NCBI GenBank assembly: GCA_964580995.1
Contig: CAZOMV010000007.1
Span: forward strand, 26,386-90,385
DNA length: 64,000 nucleotides
Direction: 5' to 3'
Source of the DNA: JAKJEP01 sp964580995
Lineage (GTDB): Bacteria; Planctomycetota; Phycisphaerae; Sedimentisphaerales; SM23-30
Of the stretch, positions 9,665-19,542 are shown in pieces. The translations under genes were made by a program, and so were the position numbers. Positions within the stretch are counted from its first letter, which is position 1; each line of letters opens with the position of its first letter. The notes below the pieces were generated by a model. That model was not told where the DNA came from, searched no databases, and saw only the letters and a list, made by a program, of their open reading frames with translations.

Positions 9665-12226
9665 ATGAAAGCCAAAACACGTTATTTTATGATGGGTCTT
9701 ATTATATGCCTGGTCCAAACGTATGGATGCGCCGCTGCCGCCGGGGAACCGGTCGATACCGCTGTCTTATTGCGGAATCTGTACGATCTCGACCAGGTGG
9801 CGCTGTTGCGGGATAGTTCCTGTACGCAGTTTTCCAGCTATGACCGGTATGAAACCAATGCCGATGTCGGTAACTATCTGGCGATAGACGAGAATCGTAC
9901 CGCCGTCCTGGCCGATATAAAGGGTCCGGGTGCCATTGTGCGAATCTGGACCCCCACCCCCCAGGGTACCCTTAAAATTTATCTCGACGACCAGCCGACA
10001 CCGGTTATCGATTGTCCCTTTGCCTCCTTTTTCGAGGATCCGCAATTTGCCCCGGTGCGAATACATATCTGCGGCGGCTATACCAGTTATTGGCCCATCC
10101 CCTACGCCAAATCCTGCAAAGTAATCGTGGAAAAACCCGGCAATTACTTCTATTGGCAGATTACCTGCCAAACCTACCCAGCCGGTACGACGGTGGAAAC
10201 CCATACGAATGATCTTACACCTTCGGCTAAGGCTGAATTGGACAAAGTCTTGCAAGCCTGGCGAAATCCCGCTGATTTTGCCTTGCCCAGAACCAGTAAG
10301 TTAGGCGATTTTGACGGGATTGACCAGACAAACCAGTCGTTGGCACTGGCTCCGGGCGAAAACAGTACGGTCTTTTCCTCCTCTGCTCCCGGCTGCATCG
10401 ATTCCATACTTATAAAAACCAGCGCCAGTATCACCGATCTGAAAAAAACTGTCATCCGGGCGTATTGGGACCAGGAAAAGAATCCCAGCATCGAATCCCC
10501 TATCCCCGACTTTTTCGGTTCCGGTTACGCCAACATGGATCTTGCTTCCCTGCCGATGGTTATGAAACGGGGCGACTACTGCCTCTGCCGGTTTCCCATG
10601 CCGTTTGCTAAATCTGCGAACATTCAAATCGAAAATGGTTCCGAAAATCCCCTGCCAATGGAAGTGATAATTGAAAATCGCAAGATGAAGAATCTCGCAC
10701 CCAATACGGCCTATTTCCATGCCCGCTGGCATCGGGAGATAACCCAAAATGGGATTCCTTTCACGATTCTGACTGCCAGGGGCCAGGGCCGGTTCGTCGG
10801 CTGTACCCTGACCATGCAGGGCGGTGACCGGGGTGCCAGCTATCAGGAAGGCGACGAATTGATTTTTGTGGATGGAGAAAAAACGCCCTCTCTGCATGGA
10901 ACCGGCACGGAAGACTATTTCAACTGCGGTTACTATTTCGCCGGTGGTCCCGCTCCTATGCCGCTTTACGGGGCGACTCAATCCAGCTTCGATGGGGTAT
11001 TTCATTACACCTCTGCCTATCGGTTCCATGTGCCGGATGCCATTCCTTTCACCCGGGAAATCGCCGTCCAACTCGAGCACGGCTTTGACCTGCTGGGCTA
11101 CGACTGGACCCTGCCCGACAAACCCAAAACCGATAAGTGGTGTTTTCCCGGCTTGCCCTATTCCTGCACCACCTATTATTATCAAAAGAGTCCGCAAAGC
11201 GGCAAATCCAATATTCCATCTGCAAGAAACCTTGAATATTTCCGCACCCTTGGTGCTCCAGCCCGTGATGCCGTCGAAGCGGAAGACTGGAATCCCCAGG
11301 CAACCGGCGGCCAGTTGCAAATGAAAAAATGGGATGATTTGACCGACGATATTCGCGGCACGATAGTCCCCACCCTGATCCCCGAAACAGCGGATGCGGC
11401 CCTGCATTTCACCATCCCCGTGAAATATCGGGATCGCTATGAAATCATCGCCTTCCTGGCTAAAGGGAAAGACTATGGAAAATTCACCTGCATGGTCGGC
11501 GGCCAGACCATCGGCCAGCCGGACCTGTACGCGGATGTTTCGACGATACCTTCCGGCCCGATTTCTCTGGGAGTGGCGGTCCTGGAACCAAGCGATAATT
11601 CGCTTACCCTGAAAATCAGCGGCCCCAATCCGCAGGGCCGCTTACCGAAAATCGGCGTGGACCGGTTTTTACTGCAAAGCCATTCCCCCTGGATTCTCGA
11701 TTGGCAGGTCATCGGACCGTTCGATAACAAAGGCTTTGACATTGCCCTCCCGCCGGGTGCGTCACCTTATGTCTTCAATTTTACCGGCATCGACGAGGTC
11801 TTCCCGCCGGAAACCGATGGTTTCATCGCCAGCAATGGGTATCAGGGCAAAGCCGCGGAAGTCACCTGGAAACGAGTCGCGGCCGAAGGCAACGGCCATG
11901 TTGATCTTGCTAAACATCTGGGTCTGGCTGGCGAAAGCAATACCGGCTATCTCTTCACCCGTATCTTTAGCCCCGCCGAGATGGACACCGAAATGAATGT
12001 CGCCCCCAGCGACAGCCTAAAAGTTTGGCTGAATAACCGGGAAATCTTCCGCTGCGAACTGGTCCGGGATCAAAACCCCGGCTACGGCTGCTGGATGCCC
12101 ATCCACCTGCAAAAGGGTGAGAATCTCCTGCTCCTGAAAGTGACCCATTCCCTGGCTGCCTTCTGGGGCTGCTTTACCCGGATCCGGGATGCAGAAAACA
12201 CCATCCGCTATGACGCCGCTCCCTAA
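9665..12226 (+). CDS. DUF2961 / GH172-type glycoside hydrolase, secreted
   Basis: The start is the ATG at 9665, with GGAG upstream. The product has 853 residues. It opens with a signal sequence (hydrophobic YFMMGLIICLVQTYGCAAAAG); a cysteine in this region allows a lipoprotein, but the lipobox is poor. The DUF2961 core is recognised by IWTPTPQGTLKIYLDD, the WPIPYAKSCKV strand and the signature GTGTEDYFNCGYYF, with Glu416 a likely catalytic residue. DUF2961 proteins are now classed as GH172, whose characterised members act on alpha-D-fructofuranosides or D-arabinofuranosides. The C-terminal ~250 residues look like two beta-sandwich modules (LDWQVIGPFDNKGFD onward). Its stop codon overlaps the end of the convergent LEPR-XLL gene by 4 bases. 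Confidence 0.88.
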   Translation: MKAKTRYFMMGLIICLVQTYGCAAAAGEPVDTAVLLRNLYDLDQVALLRDSSCTQFSSYDRYETNADVGNYLAIDENRTAVLADIKGPGAIVRIWTPTPQGTLKIYLDDQPTPVIDCPFASFFEDPQFAPVRIHICGGYTSYWPIPYAKSCKVIVEKPGNYFYWQITCQTYPAGTTVETHTNDLTPSAKAELDKVLQAWRNPADFALPRTSKLGDFDGIDQTNQSLALAPGENSTVFSSSAPGCIDSILIKTSASITDLKKTVIRAYWDQEKNPSIESPIPDFFGSGYANMDLASLPMVMKRGDYCLCRFPMPFAKSANIQIENGSENPLPMEVIIENRKMKNLAPNTAYFHARWHREITQNGIPFTILTARGQGRFVGCTLTMQGGDRGASYQEGDELIFVDGEKTPSLHGTGTEDYFNCGYYFAGGPAPMPLYGATQSSFDGVFHYTSAYRFHVPDAIPFTREIAVQLEHGFDLLGYDWTLPDKPKTDKWCFPGLPYSCTTYYYQKSPQSGKSNIPSARNLEYFRTLGAPARDAVEAEDWNPQATGGQLQMKKWDDLTDDIRGTIVPTLIPETADAALHFTIPVKYRDRYEIIAFLAKGKDYGKFTCMVGGQTIGQPDLYADVSTIPSGPISLGVAVLEPSDNSLTLKISGPNPQGRLPKIGVDRFLLQSHSPWILDWQVIGPFDNKGFDIALPPGASPYVFNFTGIDEVFPPETDGFIASNGYQGKAAEVTWKRVAAEGNGHVDLAKHLGLAGESNTGYLFTRIFSPAEMDTEMNVAPSDSLKVWLNNREIFRCELVRDQNPGYGCWMPIHLQKGENLLLLKVTHSLAAFWGCFTRIRDAENTIRYDAAP

Positions 12227-13446
12227 TACCAGTATTCATAGCTGTCATAGGTGACATAATAATCTGTGTAGTAATAGTCCGTGTAATAGGGATCGGTATA
12301 GTAGTAATCCGTGTAGTAATAGTCATCGTAGTATGAATCATAGTAGTCAACGTAGTAATAATCATCATAGTAATAATCAACATAGTAGTAGTCATCTGTG
12401 TAGTAATAGTAGTCATCATAGTAATAGTCATCGTAGTAATACTCATCCACATAGACCACTTCGGTGTAAACCGGCCAGTACCACACATCTTCCTCTATGA
12501 TGTAAACGTCATAGCTGGGCGGCGTATAGGCATCGAGGTAGATATGATCGATATCCCCATCGGTCTCAATGGTCGTATCCGAAATATTGTAAGCCCAAAT
12601 AGTCCCGATCCCTGCCGGGCCGGCCAGAATATCACTCTCTTCGATCCAGTTCCAGACATCCAGCCAATCCAGGTAACCACCCGTCTCCACGATGGTTCCT
12701 GCCATACCGCCGTCCACATAAATCTCCCAAATCGCCAGTTGCGCGTAGATGTCCGAATCCAGCACATCCAGGCCGACCTCCAGCAGGTTCAGCTCTTCAT
12801 TGGTGGCGATGGTGGAATTTTCCAGATACCCGTCAATGGTTATGGTGCCGATGGTTTCGCTGGCATCAATCAGCGAATTGGCGGTCACATCGCCCCATAC
12901 CTCCATCTTTTTCAATTCCCCGTCCACCAGCAGGCTCGCTTCCGTAACACTGCCTTCAATGGTTACTTTCTTCAAATCGCCGTTGACCACCAGGGCCGCA
13001 TAGTCCAGGTTGCCCGCCAGCGTAAGATCCTTCAACCCGCTATTGATATACCATTCCACCTGGCTGCCGTCCAGATTCGCCGTGCTATACAGGCTGATCT
13101 TCTCGACCGAATCCACCGTCAGATTCCCCAGATTACCATCGACCTTAATCTCTTTGAGGTCTTCCCCGGTCGCATCAATAACACCGATATCCACATAGCC
13201 GTCGCCCCCCGACTTCTTCGAGGCGGTAATCGTCAGCTTGCTCTTACTGCTGGTTCCCCAAACCGTAATCGTCTCGATCTGCTCACCATACCCGCTGTCG
13301 AACGTATCGATGTCCATCTCCCCCCGCCCGGAAAGCTTCACCGTCACGCTATCCCCGTCGATATCGACACCTTTCCACAAACCGGACAGCAGACATCTCG
13401 GTTCCAGTGTTTCAACCTTCAGCATATGTGTTTTTTGAGCTTTCAT
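12223..13446 (-). CDS. LEPR-XLL surface protein with Tyr/Asp-rich C-terminal tail
   Basis: This 407-residue protein carries VETLEPRCLLSG at residues 11-22. That is the LEPR-XLL signature known from planctomycete exported/surface proteins, where it sits near the N-terminus in place of a classical signal. The ATG at 13446 has an AAAGGAG site. Residues ~25-320 are a repetitive beta-rich region (VDGNLGNLTVDSVEKISL, LTLAGNLDYAALVVNGD, VTIEGSVTEASLLVDGE), suggesting a right-handed beta-helix. The last 78 residues are 41 Tyr and 19 Asp with almost nothing else (YYYDDYYYDDYYYYTDD). I know no family with such a tail. It is transcribed towards the GH172 gene with a 4-base overlap of stops. Adhesion, mineral or metal binding, or crosslinking are guesses. 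Confidence 0.85.
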   Translation of the reverse strand: MKAQKTHMLKVETLEPRCLLSGLWKGVDIDGDSVTVKLSGRGEMDIDTFDSGYGEQIETITVWGTSSKSKLTITASKKSGGDGYVDIGVIDATGEDLKEIKVDGNLGNLTVDSVEKISLYSTANLDGSQVEWYINSGLKDLTLAGNLDYAALVVNGDLKKVTIEGSVTEASLLVDGELKKMEVWGDVTANSLIDASETIGTITIDGYLENSTIATNEELNLLEVGLDVLDSDIYAQLAIWEIYVDGGMAGTIVETGGYLDWLDVWNWIEESDILAGPAGIGTIWAYNISDTTIETDGDIDHIYLDAYTPPSYDVYIIEEDVWYWPVYTEVVYVDEYYYDDYYYDDYYYYTDDYYYVDYYYDDYYYVDYYDSYYDDYYYTDYYYTDPYYTDYYYTDYYVTYDSYEYWY

Positions 13447-13550
13447 GGCCTTTGCTCCTTTCTTATTCTATCAGACCCGCCTTACCCCCGCCAGGTTAGA
13501 AAAATACCCCCCCACCAGCAAAATCCAGGATTTTCCTCTCCTCGCGCAAT

Positions 13551-13592
13551 AAAAAAGGGCATCGCCCTTACTGGTTGCGATGCCCTTTTATT
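13551..13592 (-). terminator. Rho-independent terminator of the porin gene
   Basis: A near-perfect stem is formed by AAAGGGCATCGC (ending at 13565) and GCGATGCCCTTT (13577-13588) with an 11-base loop. Read on the minus strand, the stem is followed by TTTTTTATT. It lies about 60 bases downstream of the porin stop codon, the usual position for an intrinsic terminator. Confidence 0.85.
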
Positions 13593-13652
13593 ATTTGTCC
13601 CGGCGGTGCGGTGCCTCCTCATCCGAAGGAACCGCCGGACATACCATTCAAA

Positions 13653-15134
13653 TTAGAACTGGAACTGCAACTGCGTGCGCAGCAGGAGTAGGGAATTGTT
13701 CTGAATCCCATGGAAGTTTTCGCTGCTGGCGACGATGGGCAGGTCATCAATATAGCTCAGATCCATACTGAGTTTAAGATCATTGCCCGAAAGATACCAG
13801 TTCCAGCCGCCGGCATACTCGTAGCTGTCATTGCTGCCGTCGGGATGCACACCGCCAACGCGGCTGGTCAATTCAAACGCCTTGGGCACGATGAAGTAAC
13901 CGGACTGCGCGTGCCAGCCGTAATTGTCCAGGGCATCGCTCATGATACCTGTACGAACACCGTTGCCGAAATCAGCGGCATCAAATACTTCACCGCTGTC
14001 CACATCCACATGTTGGTAGAAGCCTTCCAGATTGATAGCCAGGCCGCTATATTTTAAGGAGGCATCGGCGCCGATCATGTTGGTTTCGCCGCCCAGTTCG
14101 AAGACATCCGTTTTGCCATCCACGGCACTCTTGCCCAGGAACTTGTAGCTGTCGTTATTGCCGCCCAGGAAATGATCTTCACATTGATCATTGGCATAGG
14201 CATAGCTGGTTCCGATCATCGCTACCGGGTTTTCATGGAATTCGATGTCGGATTCGGCGTCGAAATCAGCACTCGAAGAACCCATCAGCGGGAACATCAA
14301 ACGGCCGGCCACACCGGGGCTGTTGTCCGTATCGCTGTACATGGCATCGTTGTTGTTCCGGAAACCATTGAAAACCGCTACGCGATATTCCGGTTTGACA
14401 TCGCCCATATCAAACATCCCAAAGCCTTCCACACCGGAGACCCGGTCAATGTTGAAGACCTTGTCTGCCAGGGAACGGCCCACCATCTGCAGTTTAGCGG
14501 TCGAACCGGGTTCCTGTTTGCCGAAGGGGCCTTTGAAACGCCCGGCCTTCACACCCAGTTCCGGCATAAAGGAATAGCTCAACTCATAGGTGTAGAGATA
14601 CGCATCGCCCTGTTTGGTGTTATCACCCGAATCATCATCCATTTCCAGGGTGATGTTGTATTTGAGATCTTTGAGGACATGGCCCATTAACATCAAACGG
14701 GAGGTCTCTACCTCGAAGCCCGAAGCGCTGGAATCGGCGCCATCGCCGCCCGCCGCCCGGGTACCGTCGGTATTGAGATTCCGGTTGCCGTCATCGGTGT
14801 ACATATAGGTGTGACGGAACTGCAGCAAGGTATCAAATTCCAGTTTGAACTGATCGTCGCTGCTCTTGATAAAGAACCGTTTGTCATAACCGGCCGTTAC
14901 CCCGGTATCCTGGGCCATACCATGCGGATCATTGGCCATCTCATTCATCAACTGTTTAACCAGCTCCGCATTCCGCTGCTCCACACTTTGATCGCTCTGC
15001 TGGGCCTCCAGCTCCGCGACCCGGTTTTGCAATGCCTGTATCTGCGCCTGCAGCTCGGCATCGCCGGCGGCCCACGCTGTCGAGCAGCCGATCAGCACGA
15101 TTACCGCCATAGCAAACTTCATACCATGTTTCAT
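13653..15134 (-). CDS. Outer-membrane porin (OprO/OprP-like) with N-terminal coiled coil
   Basis: The ATG at 15134 (MKHGMKFAMAV) has AAAGGAAAAG upstream, so I use it rather than a start 51 bases further out. The product has about 493 residues with a signal peptide cleaved after AWA. A short coiled coil follows (AELQAQIQALQNRVAELEAQQ), as in many planctomycete and cyanobacterial porins. The rest is a 16- or 18-strand-type beta-barrel of the phosphate-selective porin O/P family: LEFDTLLQFRHTYMYTDD, LGVKAGRFKGPFGKQEPGST, and the terminal aromatic strand LLLLRTQLQFQF ending in phenylalanine, as required for barrel insertion. Acidic loops suggest no strong anion selectivity. The gene is monocistronic, with a terminator downstream. 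Confidence 0.9.
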   Translation of the reverse strand: MKHGMKFAMAVIVLIGCSTAWAAGDAELQAQIQALQNRVAELEAQQSDQSVEQRNAELVKQLMNEMANDPHGMAQDTGVTAGYDKRFFIKSSDDQFKLEFDTLLQFRHTYMYTDDGNRNLNTDGTRAAGGDGADSSASGFEVETSRLMLMGHVLKDLKYNITLEMDDDSGDNTKQGDAYLYTYELSYSFMPELGVKAGRFKGPFGKQEPGSTAKLQMVGRSLADKVFNIDRVSGVEGFGMFDMGDVKPEYRVAVFNGFRNNNDAMYSDTDNSPGVAGRLMFPLMGSSSADFDAESDIEFHENPVAMIGTSYAYANDQCEDHFLGGNNDSYKFLGKSAVDGKTDVFELGGETNMIGADASLKYSGLAINLEGFYQHVDVDSGEVFDAADFGNGVRTGIMSDALDNYGWHAQSGYFIVPKAFELTSRVGGVHPDGSNDSYEYAGGWNWYLSGNDLKLSMDLSYIDDLPIVASSENFHGIQNNSLLLLRTQLQFQF

Positions 15135-15576
15135 AATCTTTTCCTTTCGCTTAAAACAACAATAAAATTTCGCTACCTGTTCCACCGCAGAACAGTATCA
15201 TTACAAAGATTCTCCTATTTCAGGAATCAGGTCCGTCTTTTTCCTAATCGTCAAAATCGAAAAAACCACTTAAAATTATACAAATTTTATCTTCCTTCGC
15301 CGGAAATACAAAAACTCGTACCAATGCTGAGAAATGGCTTTTTTATACGCTCACCAAAATTTTTCGCGATTCGATAAATAATGCTAAAATTCCTGACGAT
15401 CCGATCGGTTCCAGGTTGAACATCACGGTAAACCTTGATAACCTCTTAACGATTAGAAACATTAATAGTGCTTTAAAATTGTTTTGCAAGAAAAATTTAT
15501 ATTTTTATTATAAATCAATCCAAACTCAAAAAAAGATAAATTCTTTTTCCACAGGATGTTATAAAACGGAGCCTCT
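15135..15576. other. Intergenic region between divergent porin and HAD genes
   Basis: This 442-base AT-rich stretch holds the 5' regions of both divergent genes. I see no open reading frame, tRNA or convincing hairpin in it. The plus-strand gene has CGGAG at 15567-15571 as its ribosome site. Confidence 0.5.
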
Positions 15577-16275
15577 ATGCTGCGGATGGTAATTTTTGAT
15601 TTCGACGGAGTAATCGCCGACAGTGAACCGGCCCATTTTGAGATGCTCCGCCGGGTCCTCAAGCCCCACCAGATCGATTTATCCTGGGATTCCTACTGCC
15701 GAAAATATCTCGGCTATGACGACAACGAATGCGTCCAGCATATCCTGGAAGATCATGCCCAACCGGCGGCATCAGCACTGATAAAAGAGATCGTGGCCGA
15801 AAAACAGCGCCATTTCGCCGATTATATCCGGGAAAACTGCCTCATTTTACCCGGCGTCCCCGAACTACTGGCCGACCTGAAACAAAATCAGATCCTCTGT
15901 TCCATCCATTCCGGCGCCATTCGCACCGAAATTGAAACCATTCTCCACCAGGCTCGGCTCCGCGATTACTTCCGCCAAATCGTATCAACCGATGAGGTTA
16001 CCCGCTCCAAACCCGATCCCGAAGGCTATACCCTCTGCCTCAACAAGGTCAATCGTACTCTAGCGTCCGATAACCAAATCCTGCCCTGCCAGTGCCTGGC
16101 CATCGAGGACAGCCTCTGGGGCATCCAGTCCGCCAAGGCCGCCGGCATGTTCTGCCTGGCCACCGAAACCAGCTACCCAGCCGCTCAACTGCCCCTGGCC
16201 GACAAAATCGTCAAAGACCTGACCGGCCTCCATACCGCCGACCTCCAGCAAATCCTCAACCACACCCCAAAGTAG
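15577..16275 (+). CDS. HAD-superfamily hydrolase, beta-phosphoglucomutase-like
   Basis: This 232-residue protein has all four HAD motifs. Motif I is FDFDGVIADSE with nucleophile Asp at residue 8 and acid/base Asp at residue 10. Motif II is the CSIHSGA region, motif III is the lysine in SKPDPEGY, and motif IV is AIEDSLWGIQSAKAAG. The helical cap between motifs I and II marks it as subfamily IA, close to beta-phosphoglucomutases and sugar-phosphate phosphatases. It is cytosolic. The start at 15577 has a CGGAG site 6 bases away. Exact substrate is not predictable; a sugar phosphate is likely given the family. Confidence 0.88.
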   Translation: MLRMVIFDFDGVIADSEPAHFEMLRRVLKPHQIDLSWDSYCRKYLGYDDNECVQHILEDHAQPAASALIKEIVAEKQRHFADYIRENCLILPGVPELLADLKQNQILCSIHSGAIRTEIETILHQARLRDYFRQIVSTDEVTRSKPDPEGYTLCLNKVNRTLASDNQILPCQCLAIEDSLWGIQSAKAAGMFCLATETSYPAAQLPLADKIVKDLTGLHTADLQQILNHTPK

Positions 16276-16281
16276 CGGCCG

Positions 16282-16635
16282 TTACATCCCGGCGTAGGTC
16301 TGGGCTTCCGCCAGACTGATACAGTTGTCATTGTTGCTGTCGCAGAGGGTCAGGGCGTCATTGTAGCAGGCGGATTCGGATAATTTGGTGCTGGTGTTGG
16401 TCGCCATGATGAAGGGAATCACAACCACTTCGTGTTCCTGATCCTGGCTTTGGCAGGAGCAGAGACTGGCATGGTACTTATTATGGAACAACTGGGAGGC
16501 CTCGGCCGTTTCGAACTGTACCTGCCGTTTGGCCTCGTTTTTCCGGATTACCTTGTCGCCGGTGTACACGAACAGACAACCGGCTGACAAGCTGAACAGA
16601 AATGCAAACATGGATACCACCATCGCTCGCCACAT
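16282..16635 (-). CDS. Small lipoprotein with EF-hand-like motif
   Basis: The ATG at 16635 (MWRAMVVSMFAFLF) has a strong GGAGGT site, so upstream in-frame codons are excluded. The 117-residue product has a lipoprotein signal ending in the lipobox LSAGC. The mature part contains CSCQSQDQ, and near its end the loop DSNNDNCISLAEAQTY, which matches an EF-hand or dockerin calcium loop (Asp-x-Asn-x-Asp, Ile, Glu). No family was recognised. It converges on the HAD gene with 6 bases between. A periplasmic calcium-binding role is inferred only from the loop. Confidence 0.65.
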   Translation of the reverse strand: MWRAMVVSMFAFLFSLSAGCLFVYTGDKVIRKNEAKRQVQFETAEASQLFHNKYHASLCSCQSQDQEHEVVVIPFIMATNTSTKLSESACYNDALTLCDSNNDNCISLAEAQTYAGM

Positions 16636-17143
16636 AATCGATACCTCCGTATTGTACCTGATTTTTGTAAAATTTCCCGTACATGGATCCACAATATATA
16701 TAGATAGATGCAAAAAATAGAGAAAGGTTACAAAAAATCTTCTTTTTTCGTGTTTTTTTCAGTTTGACGGGTGCAGTTTTTCTTTTAGAAATTGTCCCGT
16801 AAAGCTTTGCGCCATCCGGCTGATTTCCTCCGGGCTGCCCGAAACGCCAGCTCCCCCATCCAGCCGCCTCCCCGTTTCCCTACCCCCGTCACCCTTTTTC
16901 ACCCTTCCCGCCTGATCATTCCCCACCCTTTAGCCAGTACTGTAAGAAATGCAGGACATCCGCTCACCACGCTTTTGCCACTCCCGTGTCGCACTTATGA
17001 GTTGAATCCGCCGGTGTTTGATTCCTTTAATTCTTAAGAAAATGACAGACGGGCATGGAAATGATATATTTGGGACATTATTATAAACCGCGTGTGCAAT
17101 TCCGGGAAATACCGGAATCGCACTCCCTACCCGGCTCGACCGG
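16636..17143. other. Intergenic region with a small hairpin
   Basis: No supported gene lies here. The only structure seen is ATTCCGG at 17099-17105 and CCGGAAT at 17112-17118, a perfect 7-bp stem with a 6-base loop, about 25 bases beyond the LRR gene's stop. It lacks a U-run on the minus strand, so it is at best a weak 3'-end structure. Confidence 0.4.
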
Positions 17144-19411
17144 TTATGAACCACCAGGTTCCAACAGCCAGTACCGGGCCAGCTCGGAAAAGTCAAAGAG
17201 GTCCACGAGACCGTCATGATTGAGGTCGCCGCCCTGGCAGAAGTTGTTGGATTCGTCGCAGGAAGTGTTGAGCCATTGGGCGGAGAAGTCGGTCAATTCC
17301 GGCAGATCGATGGAACAGTCCGCGGTGAGGGGGTTGGAGTTAAGATCGCAATATATATATATCCCAGGATTATTCACCAAGATCAGGGGCAGCATAGTAC
17401 AATAAAACTGTGTATTAAACTGATTATCTTCCAGATATAGCCACCCCAGATTAGTCAGATTTATGATTTCCGGTGGCAGGTTTATCAGATGGTTAGTGGA
17501 TAAATATAGATTAGACAAACTGGTCAGATTACAAATCTCTTGTGGTAGACTGGTCAGTCGGTTATTGGACAAGTATAGCATTTTCAAACTGGTCAAATTG
17601 CCAATTTCCGACGTCAGGCTGGTTAATTGATTTCCTTCCAGATAGAGATATTGGATGTTGGACAGATTCGTAATCTCAGTCGGCAGGCTAGTCAGATGGT
17701 TATTATTCAAATACAGTCTCGTCAGATTAATCAGATTACCGATCTCTGGCGGCAGACTGGCCAATCGGTTTTCACTCAGATACAATTCGGTCAGATTGGT
17801 CAGATTACAGATTTCGGACGGTAGATTAGTCAGTTGATTACCATTTAAATACAGCCACATCAAACTGTTTAGATTGCCGATCTCTGGCGGCAGGCTGGTT
17901 AATTGGTTTGATTCCAGAGACAGCCAAACCAAATTGGTCAGCATCCAAATTACTGCCGGCACATTGGTCAGCTGGTTATCGGACAGATTAAGCTGTACCA
18001 GATTACTCAGATTACCAATCTCCTGAGGCAGGCTGGTTATTTGGTTAGACTCCAGAAACAGATTAGTCAGATTACTTAGATTGCCAATCTCTGGGGGTAA
18101 GCCGATCAGTTGATTATCTTGCAAATAGAGATATTGCAGATTAGTGAGATTGGTGATCTCTACCGGCAGGCTAACCAATTGGTTACTCCCCAATTCTAGC
18201 CTTGTCAAACTAGACAGATTCCCAATTTCTGCAGGAAAGCTGGTAAAATGGTTAGAGTCCAAAGACAAATATGTCAGATTGGTCAGGCTACCTATCTCTG
18301 AAGGCAGACCAGTCAGTTGATTAGAGTATAAGGATAATCCCTTCAGACTTGTTAGATTTCCAATTGCCGGGGGCAGACTGGTCAGTTGGTTAGAGTATAG
18401 ATACAAATACGTCAGATGGGTTAGATTGCCGATCTCCGGCGGCAGGCTTGTTAGTTGGTTATCATATACAAGCAGATGTGTCAAGCTAGTCAAATTTCCG
18501 ATCCCTGATGGCAGACTAGTCAGATGATTGTAGTATAGAGGCAGTTCGGTTAGATGAGTCAAATTACCGATTTCCGGTGGCAAGCTGGTTAACTGGTTAC
18601 CATACAGAGATAGTTTCGTCAGACGGATCAGATTACCGATTTCCGGCGGGAGGCTGGTCAATTGGTTCCATTCTAAATTCAATGAGGTCAGACGGATCAA
18701 ATTTCCAAGTTCCGGTGGGAGGCTGATCAAATGGTTCATGCTCAAATCCAGCAATCTCAGATGTGTCAGATTCCCGATCGACGTCGGGAAGTTGGTTAGT
18801 CCGCTATGCCGCAAATATAAATTTGCCAGACTGGTCAGATTATCCATCTCAAGCGGGAGGCTAGTCAACTGGTTATAGCTCAGGAACAAAGATGTCAGAC
18901 TGGTTAGGCCGGTAATTTCCGGTGGCAAGCTGGTCAGTTGGTTAGAACCCAGAGACAGATATGTAAGCTTTGTTAGATTTCCAATCTCCGGCGGCAGGCT
19001 GGTCAGTTGGTTCCAGCCCAGAGACAAGTTTGTCAGGCTAGTCAGAGTACCAAGCTCGGCTGGAAAGCTGGTCAGATGATTTTCACTCAGAGACAGGACC
19101 GTCAGACTGGTCAGATTCCCGATCTCGGGTGACAGACTGGTTAGCTGATTCCCGTGCAAATACAATGTCTTTAGATTGGCAGCATAGCCGAGGCCGGTAA
19201 GGTTGGTGATACCTTGATAACTTGCATCCAATTCATACAAATTGAGCATGTCGTCGGTATCGGGGTCGGTGATGCCCAGGGCCCGTTCGACGGCGGCTTT
19301 GAGATTGGGGTCGGGGAAATAGACCGGCTCGGCGGCAGGGGCGGGCCGGGCAGAAAACAGGAGAGTCAGGAAAACCGGAATCGATACCCAAATAAAGGTT
19401 TTTGCTTTCAT
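17144..19411 (-). CDS. Secreted leucine-rich-repeat protein with dockerin-like C-terminus
   Basis: The ATG at 19411 (MKAKTFIWVS) has TTTGGAGG upstream. The 755-residue product has a signal peptide cleaved near PAPAA. A short cap (PDPNLKAAVERALG) is followed by 26 consecutive leucine-rich repeats of exactly 23 residues (consensus LxxLxLxxNQLTSLPPEIGNLTS). Repeats 1-25 are complete and the last is partial. The C-terminus has two cysteine-linked segments and GGDLNHDGLVDLFDFSELARYW, a calcium-loop dockerin type I-like motif common at the ends of Phycisphaerae secreted proteins. No LPXTG or membrane anchor is seen. A surface recognition or scaffold-attachment role is inferred. The uniform repeats make the 69-bp DNA units prone to recombination and misassembly. 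Confidence 0.9.
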   Translation of the reverse strand: MKAKTFIWVSIPVFLTLLFSARPAPAAEPVYFPDPNLKAAVERALGITDPDTDDMLNLYELDASYQGITNLTGLGYAANLKTLYLHGNQLTSLSPEIGNLTSLTVLSLSENHLTSFPAELGTLTSLTNLSLGWNQLTSLPPEIGNLTKLTYLSLGSNQLTSLPPEITGLTSLTSLFLSYNQLTSLPLEMDNLTSLANLYLRHSGLTNFPTSIGNLTHLRLLDLSMNHLISLPPELGNLIRLTSLNLEWNQLTSLPPEIGNLIRLTKLSLYGNQLTSLPPEIGNLTHLTELPLYYNHLTSLPSGIGNLTSLTHLLVYDNQLTSLPPEIGNLTHLTYLYLYSNQLTSLPPAIGNLTSLKGLSLYSNQLTGLPSEIGSLTNLTYLSLDSNHFTSFPAEIGNLSSLTRLELGSNQLVSLPVEITNLTNLQYLYLQDNQLIGLPPEIGNLSNLTNLFLESNQITSLPQEIGNLSNLVQLNLSDNQLTNVPAVIWMLTNLVWLSLESNQLTSLPPEIGNLNSLMWLYLNGNQLTNLPSEICNLTNLTELYLSENRLASLPPEIGNLINLTRLYLNNNHLTSLPTEITNLSNIQYLYLEGNQLTSLTSEIGNLTSLKMLYLSNNRLTSLPQEICNLTSLSNLYLSTNHLINLPPEIINLTNLGWLYLEDNQFNTQFYCTMLPLILVNNPGIYIYCDLNSNPLTADCSIDLPELTDFSAQWLNTSCDESNNFCQGGDLNHDGLVDLFDFSELARYWLLEPGGS

Positions 19412-19542
19412 TTTTGCCTCCAAACAGAAAGAATACTGCCAACCATAATTATGTCCTGTCAATAAACCTGGAACCAGCCAACGTTTTGCTTATATCACAG
19501 GGGCCAGAAACGGGGTCGGACCTCTTCAATTTCTTCCTCATT

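Noticed and set aside
17144..19411. CRISPR-like array in the regularly spaced LRR repeats
   Set aside because: The 69-base units are degenerate and in frame with a protein; there are no spacers.
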